NCBI RefSeq assembly: GCF_001645685.2
Contig: NZ_CP017080.1
Span: forward strand, 1,416,001 to 1,480,000
DNA from: Peribacillus muralis
GTDB lineage: Bacteria; Bacillota; Bacilli; Bacillales; DSM-1321
Length of the DNA stretch: 64,000 bases
Direction of reading: 5' to 3'
Below, in pieces: positions 34,919-44,332 of this stretch. Each line of letters begins with the position of its first letter. The stretch's first letter is position 1. The position numbers were made by a program, and so were the translations under genes. The notes beneath the pieces are model-generated. The model was not told where the DNA came from and did no database searches. It saw only the letters and a program-made list of their open reading frames with translations.

Positions 34919-35121
34919 ATTGCACAACTGCCTTTGGAAAGTGCACTTTCATGTATTCCCGGGTGCTTTTACCTTATATGATTAGGTTGGCTTTAGCGAA
35001 ATGGCATAATGGAAATATGGCAGCTCTAAAAAGTAAGCTTCCATTTAAGTAATTAACAAACTTCATGCCATTGAATCGGTCAATTCAGGATAAAGGAAAT
35101 TAATTTGATTCCAGGATTCAA

Positions 35122-35481
35122 TCATATGTTGCCCTTGTTATATGCTTTCAGTTCACGGACGATCACCTCTTCGAGTCGTGCATCTTCATTCAAGGTAAAG
35201 CCATATACATACGAAGAACTGCCTCCCTGTTTCCAGATGACTTTTCCCTGTAATTCAATGAGGTGGCCATTAAGCTTTAGCGTAAGCAATAACTCGAAGT
35301 CTGCGTTCTCATGGAGCTCGAGATTGGACTGAAACTTAACTCCCCTGGGGCTAATGTCAAGGACTGACATGGTCCCGATTCGGCTTTCATAATCTTGGTT
35401 GTGCACTTTAATTATGCTGAAAAAGCCAGGAAGAGGGGGAGAGAAACTGAATCGAAAAGCTTCATTCCTATTATATTTCAT
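35122..35481 (-). CDS. PilZ-domain protein
   Basis: The 119-residue protein is one PilZ domain. The N-terminal RNEAFRF supplies the arginines and DISPRGVKF matches the D/NxSxxG motif of c-di-GMP-binding PilZ proteins. It could be a c-di-GMP effector; YkuI, a c-di-GMP-binding EAL protein, is encoded in the same window at 51907. AAGGGGG precedes ATG 35481. A single PilZ domain without an output partner suggests action by protein contact. Confidence 0.8.
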   Translation of the reverse strand: MKYNRNEAFRFSFSPPLPGFFSIIKVHNQDYESRIGTMSVLDISPRGVKFQSNLELHENADFELLLTLKLNGHLIELQGKVIWKQGGSSSYVYGFTLNEDARLEEVIVRELKAYNKGNI

Positions 35482-35561
35482 ATATGTATCCCCCTTACAT
35501 TTCCCCATCGTTTGTGCAGGTGTTTCCTGTATTGGAACTAATGAAGGAAATCACTATTTGT

Positions 35562-36392
35562 TTACCTTTGCGACTTGCGGAATCCGGCATCTTGAGCGTC
35601 CTGTTCGTTACAAAACATTTTTTCCGGTTTGGTTATTTCGTAATATTGGCCTGAAGGAAGGTGATAGATTTTATAGCCTTTGGAATTTATATTTCCTTTA
35701 ATTTTGGGATTGCTGCAACCTGTGGTCTCAATGGATTCCTCCTTTGGTGCCTCATCAGTCTTCGAGTCATCAAATCCTTTTGAAGTGGCATAATCTTCAA
35801 TTGACCAAATGCCGATTCTCCCTTTTTGGGCTTGTTTCTGAATCGATTCCAATTCAGCTAGATATTTAGTGTTTGGTGCATAAACATAGGCAACTCTTGC
35901 CAGCCCCTTTTCAAGCAGCAGCTTATTCACCATTTTTCCATCTACATAAAAATAGGCCAGCAGCCGTCCATATTTATCTCTTTCACCAATACCGGTTTCT
36001 ACTTCCACTGTAGACCCAGCAGGCATTAGATTCTTGGTGAACTTGCTTGCTTCGGGTCCAAACGGTTGTACCGGCTTGGAAGGATGGACAGTTTCAGGTG
36101 TGTCGATCAACAAAAGCCTGACCGTTTCTTCATTTCCATTCGCCAGTTTGATTTTTACTGTATCCCCGTCAACAACCCTGACGATCTTGGCTGTGAAGGT
36201 CTTGCCTTTTTCTTCTTTGTCAGGAGAATCTGTATGGGGTTGTGAGTCATTGTTGGGTGTCGACTCTTTCTGAATCGAACCACTACTGCTCAAGTCATGC
36301 AATGTGCCCTGGCAGCCAGTCAAAATGAATAGGCAGAAGGAACTCACGAGTAGGGCATGCAGGCAACTTCGTAAAAAGGAATTTCTGTTCAT
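35562..36392 (-). CDS. Lipoprotein thermonuclease (SNase-like, YokF/YncB type)
   Basis: The 276-residue precursor has a lipobox LTGC (Cys near 27), a Ser/Asp linker and a staphylococcal-nuclease domain from about residue 65 to 200. Active-site residues are visible in VDGDTVKIKL (Asp), RLLLIDTPET (Arg, Asp), GERDKYGRLLAYFYV (Glu, Arg). A C-terminal module starting CSNPKIKGNINSKGYKIYH resembles the tail found in bacterial secreted nucleases. It would degrade extracellular DNA/RNA at the cell surface. GGAGG lies 5-6 bases before the ATG. Confidence 0.88.
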   Translation of the reverse strand: MNRNSFLRSCLHALLVSSFCLFILTGCQGTLHDLSSSGSIQKESTPNNDSQPHTDSPDKEEKGKTFTAKIVRVVDGDTVKIKLANGNEETVRLLLIDTPETVHPSKPVQPFGPEASKFTKNLMPAGSTVEVETGIGERDKYGRLLAYFYVDGKMVNKLLLEKGLARVAYVYAPNTKYLAELESIQKQAQKGRIGIWSIEDYATSKGFDDSKTDEAPKEESIETTGCSNPKIKGNINSKGYKIYHLPSGQYYEITKPEKMFCNEQDAQDAGFRKSQR

Positions 36393-36572
36393 GATAATCC
36401 TCCATTTCAGGGTTTTTTCCATGTCAGTCATGGTTATATTCGGCAGGAATAATACTAACCTATAAAAAAGGGAAAGAAAATGAAAAAACACATAATTTTT
36501 CATCTCTTCGCTACCCGAAATACTGATAGTTTTCTATAATGAGAAGAGGGACAGGAGAGGAAGGCTTGGATA

Positions 36573-37205
36573 ATGATGTTTAGGCTTGAAAATATTAGGT
36601 ACAAAGGGATCCTGCATATTGATGATTTGGAGATATCAGCTGGGATGGTTACCTGCTTGACTGGAGAAAGCGGAGCGGGAAAGACTTCTTTGCTCCGGTT
36701 ATTGAACAGGATGGATGAACCGGATAGCGGTTCGATTTTTTATCAAGAGCAGTTGCTCGATAGTCTCAACCCAATAGAGCTAAGGCGTAAAGTATCGATG
36801 CTGTCTCAAACGTCATTCACTTTACCGGGAACGATTGAAGAAAACCTTCAGGCGGGACTGGAAATGACGGAGCGCGAAATGAAGGAAGAAGCCGAATTGT
36901 TGAAAGCGTTGGAAACGGTCCAACTGCAAAAGTCTTTACCCGATAATGCGGAGAACCTTTCTGGAGGGGAGAAACAAAGGCTTGCATTGGCCAGATTACT
37001 TTTGTTGAAACCTGAAGTGTATTTACTGGACGAGCCGACGGCAGCCCTTGATGAGGAGACCGAACTTAAGGTGATGAGCCGTTTTTTGGAACAAGTGAAG
37101 CGGGATAAGGGAACCGTCATCATGATTACCCATTCCAAGCAGCTTGCGGAAATATGTGCCCAAAAGACGATTATTTTGAAAAAGGCGAAAGTGGGTGAGT
37201 ATTAA
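36573..37205 (+). CDS. fetA: ABC transporter ATPase, FetA-like
   Basis: A 210-residue ABC ATPase with Walker A GESGAGKTS (about 31-39), signature LSGGEKQRLALARLL, Walker B VYLLDEPTAALD and the H-loop MITHSKQ. Together with the next gene it forms a FetAB (YbbL/YbbM) pair, linked to iron export and oxidative-stress resistance in E. coli. GGAGAGGAAGG lies upstream. Its TAA overlaps the permease start by one base. Confidence 0.88.
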   Translation: MMFRLENIRYKGILHIDDLEISAGMVTCLTGESGAGKTSLLRLLNRMDEPDSGSIFYQEQLLDSLNPIELRRKVSMLSQTSFTLPGTIEENLQAGLEMTEREMKEEAELLKALETVQLQKSLPDNAENLSGGEKQRLALARLLLLKPEVYLLDEPTAALDEETELKVMSRFLEQVKRDKGTVIMITHSKQLAEICAQKTIILKKAKVGEY

Positions 37206-37990
37206 TGGAGGGAAATGGAATAATAGATATTGAGTTCTGGCGCCTTTGTGCAGCTTACGTCTTTGTTGTAGTCCTGCTCATCATCGTGAAATGGCGCGGG
37301 ATTTCAAGGGAAAAGCAAATCATCCTCGCTACGGTGCGGATGACGGTTCAACTCATTCTTGCCGGTTATGTATTGACTTATATCTTTGAAAATCCCCAGC
37401 CATTGCTCTCCTTGGCATTTTTATGTGCGATGGCCCTGTTCTCCATCCATAATATTTTTAAGCAAGTTCCATTCACACCAAACAAGAAAATCAAAAGGAT
37501 GGTTGTCCTGAGTATGTTATCAGGGCCTATGGCTGCCTTGTTTTATTTTAACTTAGTCGTCATTCATTTTACGCCCTGGTATGAGCCTAGGTATTTCATT
37601 CCAATCGCTGGAATGATTGTGGGGAATGCGATGACTGGTGTGACCTTGGCACTTAAAAACCTACATGCCGGAATAACCGATAATCGTGATAAAGTGGAAG
37701 CGATGTTGATGCTTGGAGCCACTCCAGCGAGGGCTGTCAAGAGTTATGTCGATGCCGCCTTCGACTCTGCAGTGCTTCCGACCTTGAACAATATGTTGGG
37801 GATGGGGATCATTTTCCTTCCCGGAATGATGACTGGACAGATCATGTCCGGGATAAGCCCGCTTATCGCAATCGAATACCAAATCGCCATCCTCATCGGA
37901 ATTCTTGGTAGTGTCTCATTGACGGTTATCCTTTTCATCATGCTGAGTTTTAGAGCCTTTTTTACAAAAAATGCCCAGCTATCCATTTAA
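37205..37990 (+). CDS. fetB: ABC transporter permease, FetB-like
   Basis: A 261-residue membrane protein of the UPF0014/FetB family with six or seven helices. Family stretches are ILATVRMTVQLILAGYVL, PIAGMIVGNAMTGVTLAL, EAMLMLGATPARAVK and LPGMMTGQIMSGISPLIAIEYQI. Directly coupled to the ATPase gene. The exported substrate is inferred only from the family. Confidence 0.9.
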   Translation: MEGNGIIDIEFWRLCAAYVFVVVLLIIVKWRGISREKQIILATVRMTVQLILAGYVLTYIFENPQPLLSLAFLCAMALFSIHNIFKQVPFTPNKKIKRMVVLSMLSGPMAALFYFNLVVIHFTPWYEPRYFIPIAGMIVGNAMTGVTLALKNLHAGITDNRDKVEAMLMLGATPARAVKSYVDAAFDSAVLPTLNNMLGMGIIFLPGMMTGQIMSGISPLIAIEYQIAILIGILGSVSLTVILFIMLSFRAFFTKNAQLSI

Positions 37991-38070
37991 TCATTGAAAA
38001 ATTCTAATAAGTAATAGTTGCAGTTCCCTTTATATTTTTGTACTATTTTTAGGTACTGAATAGTTTTGGT

Positions 38071-38099
38071 TTGTTTGTTGGGAATGATAATGCTATTCT
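38071..38099 (+). promoter_or_regulatory. Putative SigA promoter of ptsHI
   Basis: TTGTTT (38071-38076) and TATTCT (38094-38099) with a 17-bp spacer lie about 105 bp before ptsH. Confidence 0.45.
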
Positions 38100-38204
38100 G
38101 TTAAGGAAAAGGGCTTTTCTTGTTTCATTTCTTTCTTGAGTGGATCGAGAAATTCCCTTACATAACCTATTTTTGTTAATTTATCTTAAAGGAGATTGAT
38201 TCAT

Positions 38205-38471
38205 ATGGTAGAAAAAACATTCACAGTAACTGCAGAAACAGGAATTCACGCACGTCCCGCTACATTGCTTGTACAAGCTGCTGGAAAATTCGATTCAGAA
38301 ATCAACCTTGCGTATAAAGAGAAAAAAGTGAACCTTAAGTCGATCATGGGCGTAATGTCCTTAGGTATTGGCAAAGATGCAGAAATCACGATTTCTGCTG
38401 AAGGAAGCGATGAAAACGATGCATTGAATACATTAGCTGATACTTTGAGCAGAGAAGGATTAGCAGAATAA
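38205..38471 (+). CDS. ptsH: Phosphocarrier protein HPr
   Basis: An 88-residue HPr, exactly the family length. His15 in TGIHARPAT receives phosphate from Enzyme I, and Ser46 in [12 protein letters not shown] is the HPr-kinase site that drives CcpA-dependent catabolite repression in Firmicutes. ATG 38205 has AAAGGAG 9 bases upstream. The stop overlaps the ptsI start by one base (TAATG). Confidence 0.97.
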   Translation: MVEKTFTVTAETGIHARPATLLVQAAGKFDSEINLAYKEKKVNLKSIMGVMSLGIGKDAEITISAEGSDENDALNTLADTLSREGLAE

Positions 38472-40186
38472 TGTCCACTTTGATTAGTGGGATAGCAGCT
38501 TCAAACGGGATAGCCATCGCTAAAGCCTATCGACTTACAGAGCCAGATTTAACGATCGTAAAAAGAAGCATAGAAGACGTTCAGGCGGAAATATCCCGTT
38601 TTAAGGAAGCTATTCAGAAGTCAACGGTTGAATTAGAGGTTATCAGGGATAAAGCCGAAAAAGATTTGGGTGCCGATAAAGCAGCCATTTTCGACGCGCA
38701 CCTGCTCGTATTGGCAGATCCGGAGCTTATAAATCCGATCTCTGATAAAATACAATCGGATAAAGTCAACGCTGAGTTTTCTTTGAACGAGACAGCAAGC
38801 ATGTTCATTACGATGTTTGAACAAATGGATAATGAATACATGAAGGAACGGGCTGCGGATATCCGCGACGTCACGAAGAGGGTACTATCACATCTTCTTG
38901 GTGTCCATATTCCAAATCCGAGCTTGATTGCCGAAGAGGTGATCATCATTGCCGAGGATTTGACCCCTTCGGATACAGCCCAGCTAAATCCAGCTTACGT
39001 GAAAGGGTTTACGACTGATATTGGCGGTCGTACATCCCATTCAGCCATTATGGCTCGTTCATTGGAGATTCCTGCTATCGTTGGCGCAAAAACAGTAACA
39101 TCTTCCATTGAAAATGGAGATTTAATCATCATAGACGGCTTAAAGGGTGAAGTTCATATCAATCCTACTCCTGAATTGGTGAAAAGATACGAAGAGGAAC
39201 AAGTTGCCTATGCAAAGCAAAAGGCTGAGTGGGCTAAGCTTGTTCATGAACAAACAACTACAAAAGATGGCCATCATGTTGAATTGGCTGCCAACATCGG
39301 GACGCCGAAAGATTTGGAAGGCGTCCATCAAAATGGCGGTGAAGGTATCGGATTATACCGTACCGAGTTCCTTTATATGGGCAGAAATGACTTTCCTAGT
39401 GAAGAAGAACAATTCGAGGCATACAAAGCGGTGCTCGAAGGAATGGCAGGAAAACCTGTGGTCGTCCGCACACTTGATATTGGTGGAGACAAGGAACTTC
39501 CTTACTTGGAGCTTCCTAAGGAAATGAATCCTTTCCTTGGATACCGTGCGATTCGTCTTTGTCTAAATGAACAGGAGATATTCAGGACCCAGCTCCGTGC
39601 CCTTCTTCGTGCAAGCGTTCATGGAGATTTGAAAATCATGTTCCCGATGATAGCCACATTGGCTGAATTCCGCGAAGCGAAGGCCGTTATGGCTGAAGTG
39701 AGACAGGAATTGCTTGAAAGTGGTGTTCAAGTTGCTGAAAACATCGAAGTCGGCATTATGGTTGAGATTCCTTCAACTGCCGTCATGGCAGATGTTTTTG
39801 CCAAGGAGGTCGATTTCTTCAGCATCGGCACCAACGACTTGATCCAATATACGATGGCTGCCGATAGAATGAATGAGAGAGTATCTTATTTATATCAGCC
39901 ATATAACCCAGCGATTTTACGTCTCGTAAAAATGGTCATCGACGCAGCTCATAAAGAAGGAAAATGGGCAGGAATGTGCGGAGAGATGGCTGGAGATGAA
40001 GTGGCCATCCCGATCCTGATCGGTCTTGGACTTGATGAATTTTCAATGAGTGCCACTTCGATTCTAAAAGCACGTTCGTTGATCAGCCAACTTTCGCTTG
40101 AAGATATGAAAAAACTATCTCAAGACGTTTTGGAGCTTGATACGAATGATAATGTGAAAGAAGCGGTTATCAATGCTTTGAAATGA
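38471..40186 (+). CDS. ptsI: PTS Enzyme I
   Basis: A 571-residue phosphoenolpyruvate-protein phosphotransferase. The phospho-histidine is in [13 protein letters not shown] (about 186-198), the PEP-binding arginine in [12 protein letters not shown], and the C-terminal barrel carries [12 protein letters not shown] and MCGEMAG with the active-site Cys. It transfers phosphate from PEP to HPr. No sugar-specific ptsG gene precedes the pair here, unlike B. subtilis. Confidence 0.97.
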   Translation: MSTLISGIAASNGIAIAKAYRLTEPDLTIVKRSIEDVQAEISRFKEAIQKSTVELEVIRDKAEKDLGADKAAIFDAHLLVLADPELINPISDKIQSDKVNAEFSLNETASMFITMFEQMDNEYMKERAADIRDVTKRVLSHLLGVHIPNPSLIAEEVIIIAEDLTPSDTAQLNPAYVKGFTTDIGGRTSHSAIMARSLEIPAIVGAKTVTSSIENGDLIIIDGLKGEVHINPTPELVKRYEEEQVAYAKQKAEWAKLVHEQTTTKDGHHVELAANIGTPKDLEGVHQNGGEGIGLYRTEFLYMGRNDFPSEEEQFEAYKAVLEGMAGKPVVVRTLDIGGDKELPYLELPKEMNPFLGYRAIRLCLNEQEIFRTQLRALLRASVHGDLKIMFPMIATLAEFREAKAVMAEVRQELLESGVQVAENIEVGIMVEIPSTAVMADVFAKEVDFFSIGTNDLIQYTMAADRMNERVSYLYQPYNPAILRLVKMVIDAAHKEGKWAGMCGEMAGDEVAIPILIGLGLDEFSMSATSILKARSLISQLSLEDMKKLSQDVLELDTNDNVKEAVINALK

Positions 40187-40206
40187 TAATTTAAAAAGTG
40201 AAAAAT

Positions 40207-40246
40207 GGCACACCTTCCATGATACGTTAGGAGGGTGTGCTGATTT
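40207..40246 (+). terminator. Terminator of ptsHI
   Basis: GGCACACCTTCC / GGAGGGTGTGC (small bulge) closes the operon 20 bp after ptsI; its T-run is short. Confidence 0.75.
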
Positions 40247-40307
40247 TCTCTCTTTCTTTATCCTTTTTTTACGAAAGGTGTTTATTGCAAAAAAGATCGG
40301 GGTATAT

Positions 40308-40402
40308 ATGAATCAAGCACAGTTGTTAGCTCTTTGTAGAGCAGCTGACATTCTCATTTCCCCCTTTGACGCCGGTTGGAATATCCAACCGGTCGTTTTT
40401 TT
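40308..40402 (+). ncRNA. Candidate small RNA or leader with its own terminator
   Basis: A possible promoter, TTATTG (40282-40287) and TATATG (40305-40310) with a 17-bp spacer, is followed by a hairpin GTTAGCTCTTTGTAGAGCAGCTGAC (in two arms, 40325-40349). A terminator CCGGTTGG / CCAACCGG then runs into TTTTTTT (40372-40402). The stretch stands free between ptsI and ykvO. A 35-residue frame (MNQAQLLALCRAAD..., 40308-40415) with GGGG before it overlaps the same bases, so a leader peptide cannot be ruled out, though it would run through the terminator. Confidence 0.45.
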
Positions 40403-40530
40403 GAATTTTGAATGAATACATATAAGGATTCGAAAAAAAAACGTATGAAAATGATTATTCAGATTTTTCACTTTTCAATAATAACGATATAATGGAACTA
40501 TATTTATATATTGAGGATGGAGGATATGAA

Positions 40531-41316
40531 ATGGATTTAAAATTGGAACGGAAAAATGCGTTGATTTTAGCATCAAGTCAAGGATTGGGAAAAGCGATAG
40601 CTGCAGAGCTGGTTAAAGAAGGAGCAAATGTCATGCTTGCCAGCCGTGATGAACAAAAGCTCGCCGCCGTTCAAAAGGAATTATCTCCGCTTGGTGCCGG
40701 AAAGGTAGGATATGTGGTTGCGGATATAACGAATGCCGAAGCTATCAAAAGCTTGGTAAGCCAAACTGCACTTGAATTTGGGGGAATCGACATCCTGATC
40801 AATAATGCTGGAGGTCCTCCAGGGGGGAGCTTTACCGATTTCAATGATGAAGATTGGCAGCAGTCTTTCGAACTTAATCTACTAAGCTTCATCAGGACGA
40901 TCCGCGAGAGTTTGCCACATCTAAAAAAACAGGGCGGTAAAATCGTTAATATCGCTTCTTCATCCATAAAGGAGCCAATTCCAGGATTGATATTATCGAA
41001 TACATTCAGGACTGCAATTGTTGGATTGTCCAAGACGTTGGCATCGGAGTTGGCGCCAGACAAGATCTTGATCAATACAGTTGGTCCTGGCAGGATCGCG
41101 ACGGACCGCATTCAGCACCTTGACAAAATGAATGCAGACAAACTAGGAGTCACCCAAGAGAAGATTACAGAACAATCCATTGGTAAAATCCCACTTGGAC
41201 GTTATGGGGAACCCGAGGAATTCGCGAAGTTCGTTACATTCCTTGTTTCCGGTGCGAATACATATTTAACGGGCCAGTCTTATTTAGTTGATGGGGGATT
41301 GGTGAAATCCATTTAA
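40531..41316 (+). CDS. ykvO: Atypical SDR oxidoreductase YkvO
   Basis: A 261-residue SDR-fold protein resembling B. subtilis YkvO and 3-oxoacyl-ACP-reductase-like relatives. NNAGGPPGGSF and the C-terminal SYLVDGGLVKS are typical, but the cofactor motif reads ASSQGLGKAIA and the usual YxxxK is SNTFR, so the catalytic Tyr and Lys are both replaced. The subgroup is known to deviate from the SDR tetrad; activity is uncertain. ATG 40531 follows GGAGG closely; the ATG 39 bases upstream has no ribosome site. Confidence 0.82.
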   Translation: MDLKLERKNALILASSQGLGKAIAAELVKEGANVMLASRDEQKLAAVQKELSPLGAGKVGYVVADITNAEAIKSLVSQTALEFGGIDILINNAGGPPGGSFTDFNDEDWQQSFELNLLSFIRTIRESLPHLKKQGGKIVNIASSSIKEPIPGLILSNTFRTAIVGLSKTLASELAPDKILINTVGPGRIATDRIQHLDKMNADKLGVTQEKITEQSIGKIPLGRYGEPEEFAKFVTFLVSGANTYLTGQSYLVDGGLVKSI

Positions 41317-41353
41317 GATTATCATGGAGCAAAATGATTTGGAGGAATTTGCA

Positions 41354-42226
41354 GTGACGCAATCGAAAGAAGCAATCGGATTCATCGGTTTAGGAGTAAT
41401 GGGAAGAAGCATGGCGCGAAATCTGCTTCAAGCTGGATACGAGGTTCATGTGTATACAAGGACGAAAGAAAAGGCGGCAGAGTTGCTCTCTGAGGGAGCC
41501 AAATGGGCAGCAGCACCTAAGGAAATAGCACGGAAGGCTAATGTGATCATTTCCATGGTAGGATACCCTCATGATGTGGAAGAAATTTATCTCGGGGAAA
41601 ACGGGCTTATCGAGAATGGGGTGGAAGGTACCTATCTAATCGATATGACTACCTCTACACCTTCTTTGGCCATGAAAATTGCACAGGAAGCCGAGATAAA
41701 AGGCATGGCGGCATTGGATGCACCCGTTTCCGGCGGCGATATCGGTGCACGTGATGCGAAGCTAACCATCATGGTCGGCGGGGAGCTTGACGCGTTCGAA
41801 GCATTAAAGCCCATTTTTGATAGTTTAGGCAGCAATGTTGTCCATCAAGGTCCTGCTGGATCTGGACAGCATACGAAAATGTGCAATCAAATTGCCATTG
41901 CTTCCAATATGATCGGAGTTACTGAAGCGATATCTTATGCGAAGAAGGCTGGCTTGGACCCAGACAAGGTCCTGCAAAGCATTTCCTCAGGCTCTGCCGG
42001 GAGCTGGTCGCTATCCAATTTGGTGCCACGTATGGTCAAAGGGGATTTTGAACCAGGCTTTTATATCAAGCATTTTATAAAAGATATGAAGATTGCCCTG
42101 GATGAAGCGGAAAGGATGGGAATGGACGCACCGGGATTAAGCTTAAGTAAATCCCTCTATGAAGAGCTTGCGGAAGCTGGCGAGGAGAATAGCGGTACGC
42201 AAGCATTATATAAACACTATAATTAA
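41354..42226 (+). CDS. ykwC: 3-hydroxyisobutyrate dehydrogenase-family oxidoreductase YkwC
   Basis: A 290-residue beta-hydroxyacid dehydrogenase with IGFIGLGVMGRSMARNL (Rossmann), DAPVSGGDIGARDAKLTIMVGG (in two adjacent blocks, substrate loop), and catalytic Lys in GSGQHTKMCNQ. Substrates of YkwC are not known; the family uses 3-hydroxyisobutyrate, tartronate semialdehyde and similar. The GTG at 41354 is chosen because TTGGAGG is 8-9 bases before it; an ATG at 41324 has no ribosome site. Confidence 0.85.
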   Translation: MTQSKEAIGFIGLGVMGRSMARNLLQAGYEVHVYTRTKEKAAELLSEGAKWAAAPKEIARKANVIISMVGYPHDVEEIYLGENGLIENGVEGTYLIDMTTSTPSLAMKIAQEAEIKGMAALDAPVSGGDIGARDAKLTIMVGGELDAFEALKPIFDSLGSNVVHQGPAGSGQHTKMCNQIAIASNMIGVTEAISYAKKAGLDPDKVLQSISSGSAGSWSLSNLVPRMVKGDFEPGFYIKHFIKDMKIALDEAERMGMDAPGLSLSKSLYEELAEAGEENSGTQALYKHYN

Positions 42227-42291
42227 GTGCTAGCTTTTCTTTTTCATGAATAAGCTGATAGCGACAGCCTTTACAAAGAGGAGTGATCGTT

Positions 42292-42657
42292 ATGGGCGAA
42301 TTCGATGACATTCACATGAAATTCCAGGAATTAGAGGATGGTCGATATATTGTCAGGATTGAAGGTTTTAAGCGCGAAAAAACGGTTCATCAAACAAAGC
42401 CCATTCGCTGGGATTTGAAATTAATGAATGAAAGTCCATTAATCCTGCCGGTCAAGTTCAGTCATATTGAAACGAATGCCGGTTTTCAGATTCTGATGCG
42501 TGAATTGAAAAATTTAGGCTTTTCCAAGCCGCGTTCTGCAAAGGAATTTGAAGAAGTGATGGCTGATTTGCTTGGATCGATTGTCGAGGTGAGCTTGACG
42601 ACGACAAATAAGGAAGAGGGATATCGGGAGTTGCGTTTTTTGCGGAGATTGTATTAA
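42292..42657 (+). CDS. Hypothetical protein
   Basis: A 121-residue soluble alpha/beta protein. Two beta-rich halves (RYIVRIEGFKREKT, WDLKLMNESPLILPVKFSH) and a helix (FQILMRELKNLGF) weakly recall the DUF669 phage proteins, but this is only an impression. AGAGGAG precedes ATG 42292. A near-perfect palindromic terminator follows 90 bp later. Confidence 0.65.
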   Translation: MGEFDDIHMKFQELEDGRYIVRIEGFKREKTVHQTKPIRWDLKLMNESPLILPVKFSHIETNAGFQILMRELKNLGFSKPRSAKEFEEVMADLLGSIVEVSLTTTNKEEGYRELRFLRRLY

Positions 42658-42746
42658 TCAAGGTATTGCCTACGCGGGGACACCTTCACGAGCCTGAGAT
42701 CCGGTAATGAAAATGATCGGTTTTCGCAGTCCAAACAAGATGCCAA

Positions 42747-42779
42747 AAAGCTCCAGAGACCATCAGGCTCTGGAGCTTT
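42747..42779. terminator. Palindromic terminator
   Basis: AAAGCTCCAGAG / CTCTGGAGCTTT is a perfect 12-bp stem with a 9-base loop and A/T ends on both sides, so it can work in either direction. Confidence 0.8.
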
Positions 42780-42845
42780 AATTTTACATTTAAAAAAGCT
42801 GGGCGGACGGATGAACCACGATCAAGCCCGATTCATCCGAGTGCT

Positions 42846-42950
42846 AGGACGAATAAATGGGTGGGAAGGACGAATAAATCCCGTTTCAGGACGAATTAAT
42901 GCGTGGGAAGGACGAATTGTACCCGTTCCAGGACGAATAAAAGCCATTTA
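42846..42950. repeat. Five tandem 21-bp repeats starting AGGACGAAT
   Basis: AGGACGAAT begins at 42846, 42867, 42888, 42909 and 42930, exactly 21 bp apart. After the first nine bases the units alternate between a GGGTGGGA-like and a CCCGTTTC-like half, suggesting a 42-bp higher-order period. Twenty-one is a multiple of 3, but a stop (TAA) appears in unit 3, so it is not now coding. The array lies between the convergent 42292 gene and patA. Confidence 0.9.
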
Positions 42951-43030
42951 AGACAAACAATTAAAGCTTCGCAGGAGATTTCATCGTTTCCTTCATCAGA
43001 TTTAATTATGCCCGCTTCTAAGATTTACTG

Positions 43031-44173
43031 TTAAGCTAAAAAAGTTTCTATACGGTCCAAAGCCTTCTCCAGTGTATCCATGGAATACGCATAAGATAAC
43101 CTAAAATACCCTTCACCGAGTGGAGAGAAGGCATCTCCAGGGACTACAGCCACCTTTTCCTGTTTGACAAGACTGAGGCAAAACTCAAGGGAAGAGGGGT
43201 ACCCTTCAGGAAGTTTAATGAAAAAGTAAAAGGCCCCATCCGGTTTCACTATATCCAACTTCATCGATTGCAATCGGCTGTATACGTATTCCCTTCTCCT
43301 CGCATATTCTTCCTTCATCGGAATGGCATCCTCCTTGCCTGCTGTCAAGGCCGCCAATGCCGCCTTCTGCGATATGGAAGCGGCGCAGGTCACATTATAT
43401 TGATGGACCTTCAAGATATGCTTAGAGATGGCCAGAGGGGCAAACAGAAGCCCGATCCTCCAACCGGTCATGGAATGGGACTTGGACAGGCCATTCAAGA
43501 CGATGGTTTGTTCCTTGAGGAATGTGGCGATCGATACATGCTCCTGATCAAATACGAGTTCACTGTATATCTCATCGGCTAATATGAATATATCCTTGCC
43601 CCGTACAAGTTCGGCAATGTCTTGCAGCTCATCGGCAGACAAAGTGACTCCAGTCGGGTTCGATGGATAGGGCAATACGATGCAGCGGGTCTGATCAGTT
43701 ATGTACTTTTCAATGATATCCGCAGTGAGGCGAAATCCATTTTGGGTTGTATCGGCATAGACCGGTGTTGCGCCGCACATTTTGATGATAGGTTCATATC
43801 CTGGGTATACCGGTCCTGGCAGGATTACTTCATTTCCAGGAGTCAGGATCGTCCGAAATGTAATGTCAATGCCTTCGCTGGCACCTGAAGTGACGATGAC
43901 TTCATTCGCCGGATCGTAGGATAGCTTGTATTTATCCCATACATATTCAGATGCAGCTTCCCGTAATTCCAAATAACCGGCATTGTGGGTGTAAACCGTA
44001 TGATCCTGATCGATGGCTTGTTTTGCCGCTTCTTTAATATGCATTGGAGTGGGGAAATCAGGCTGACCTATCGTTAAAGATATGGTGCCTTCGATATCAG
44101 CGACCATGTTGTAGAACTTGCGGATTCCTGATATCTGAACGTCTTTTACTAAAGGGTTAACTAAGTGTTCCAT
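43031..44173 (-). CDS. patA: N-acetyl-LL-diaminopimelate aminotransferase PatA
   Basis: A 380-residue class I/II PLP aminotransferase. The Schiff-base lysine is in LNGLSKSHSMTGWRIG, with PYPSNPTG and the FRLSYA arginine region conserved. PatA converts N-acetyl-2-amino-6-ketopimelate to N-acetyl-diaminopimelate; the acetyltransferase (61005) and deacetylase (61787) of the same branch are in this window, and patA has this general position in B. subtilis. GGGAGGAT precedes the ATG. Confidence 0.88.
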   Translation of the reverse strand: MEHLVNPLVKDVQISGIRKFYNMVADIEGTISLTIGQPDFPTPMHIKEAAKQAIDQDHTVYTHNAGYLELREAASEYVWDKYKLSYDPANEVIVTSGASEGIDITFRTILTPGNEVILPGPVYPGYEPIIKMCGATPVYADTTQNGFRLTADIIEKYITDQTRCIVLPYPSNPTGVTLSADELQDIAELVRGKDIFILADEIYSELVFDQEHVSIATFLKEQTIVLNGLSKSHSMTGWRIGLLFAPLAISKHILKVHQYNVTCAASISQKAALAALTAGKEDAIPMKEEYARRREYVYSRLQSMKLDIVKPDGAFYFFIKLPEGYPSSLEFCLSLVKQEKVAVVPGDAFSPLGEGYFRLSYAYSMDTLEKALDRIETFLA

Positions 44174-44332
44174 CTATGAATATCCTCCCTTTTCATACTT
44201 CATGAAATGATGTACGATGTTTGACTGGTTCATTCTATCTTATCATTTAGTTTGGATGGGGATAAATACTTTTTGCGATTCATGAATTAAAGGTATAATG
44301 AAAAATAAGAAAAACGTTGAGGGCTGATACAT

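Noticed and set aside
42846..42950. CRISPR-like short repeats
   Set aside because: The 21-bp period leaves only 12 bp between conserved 9-mers, far too short for spacers.
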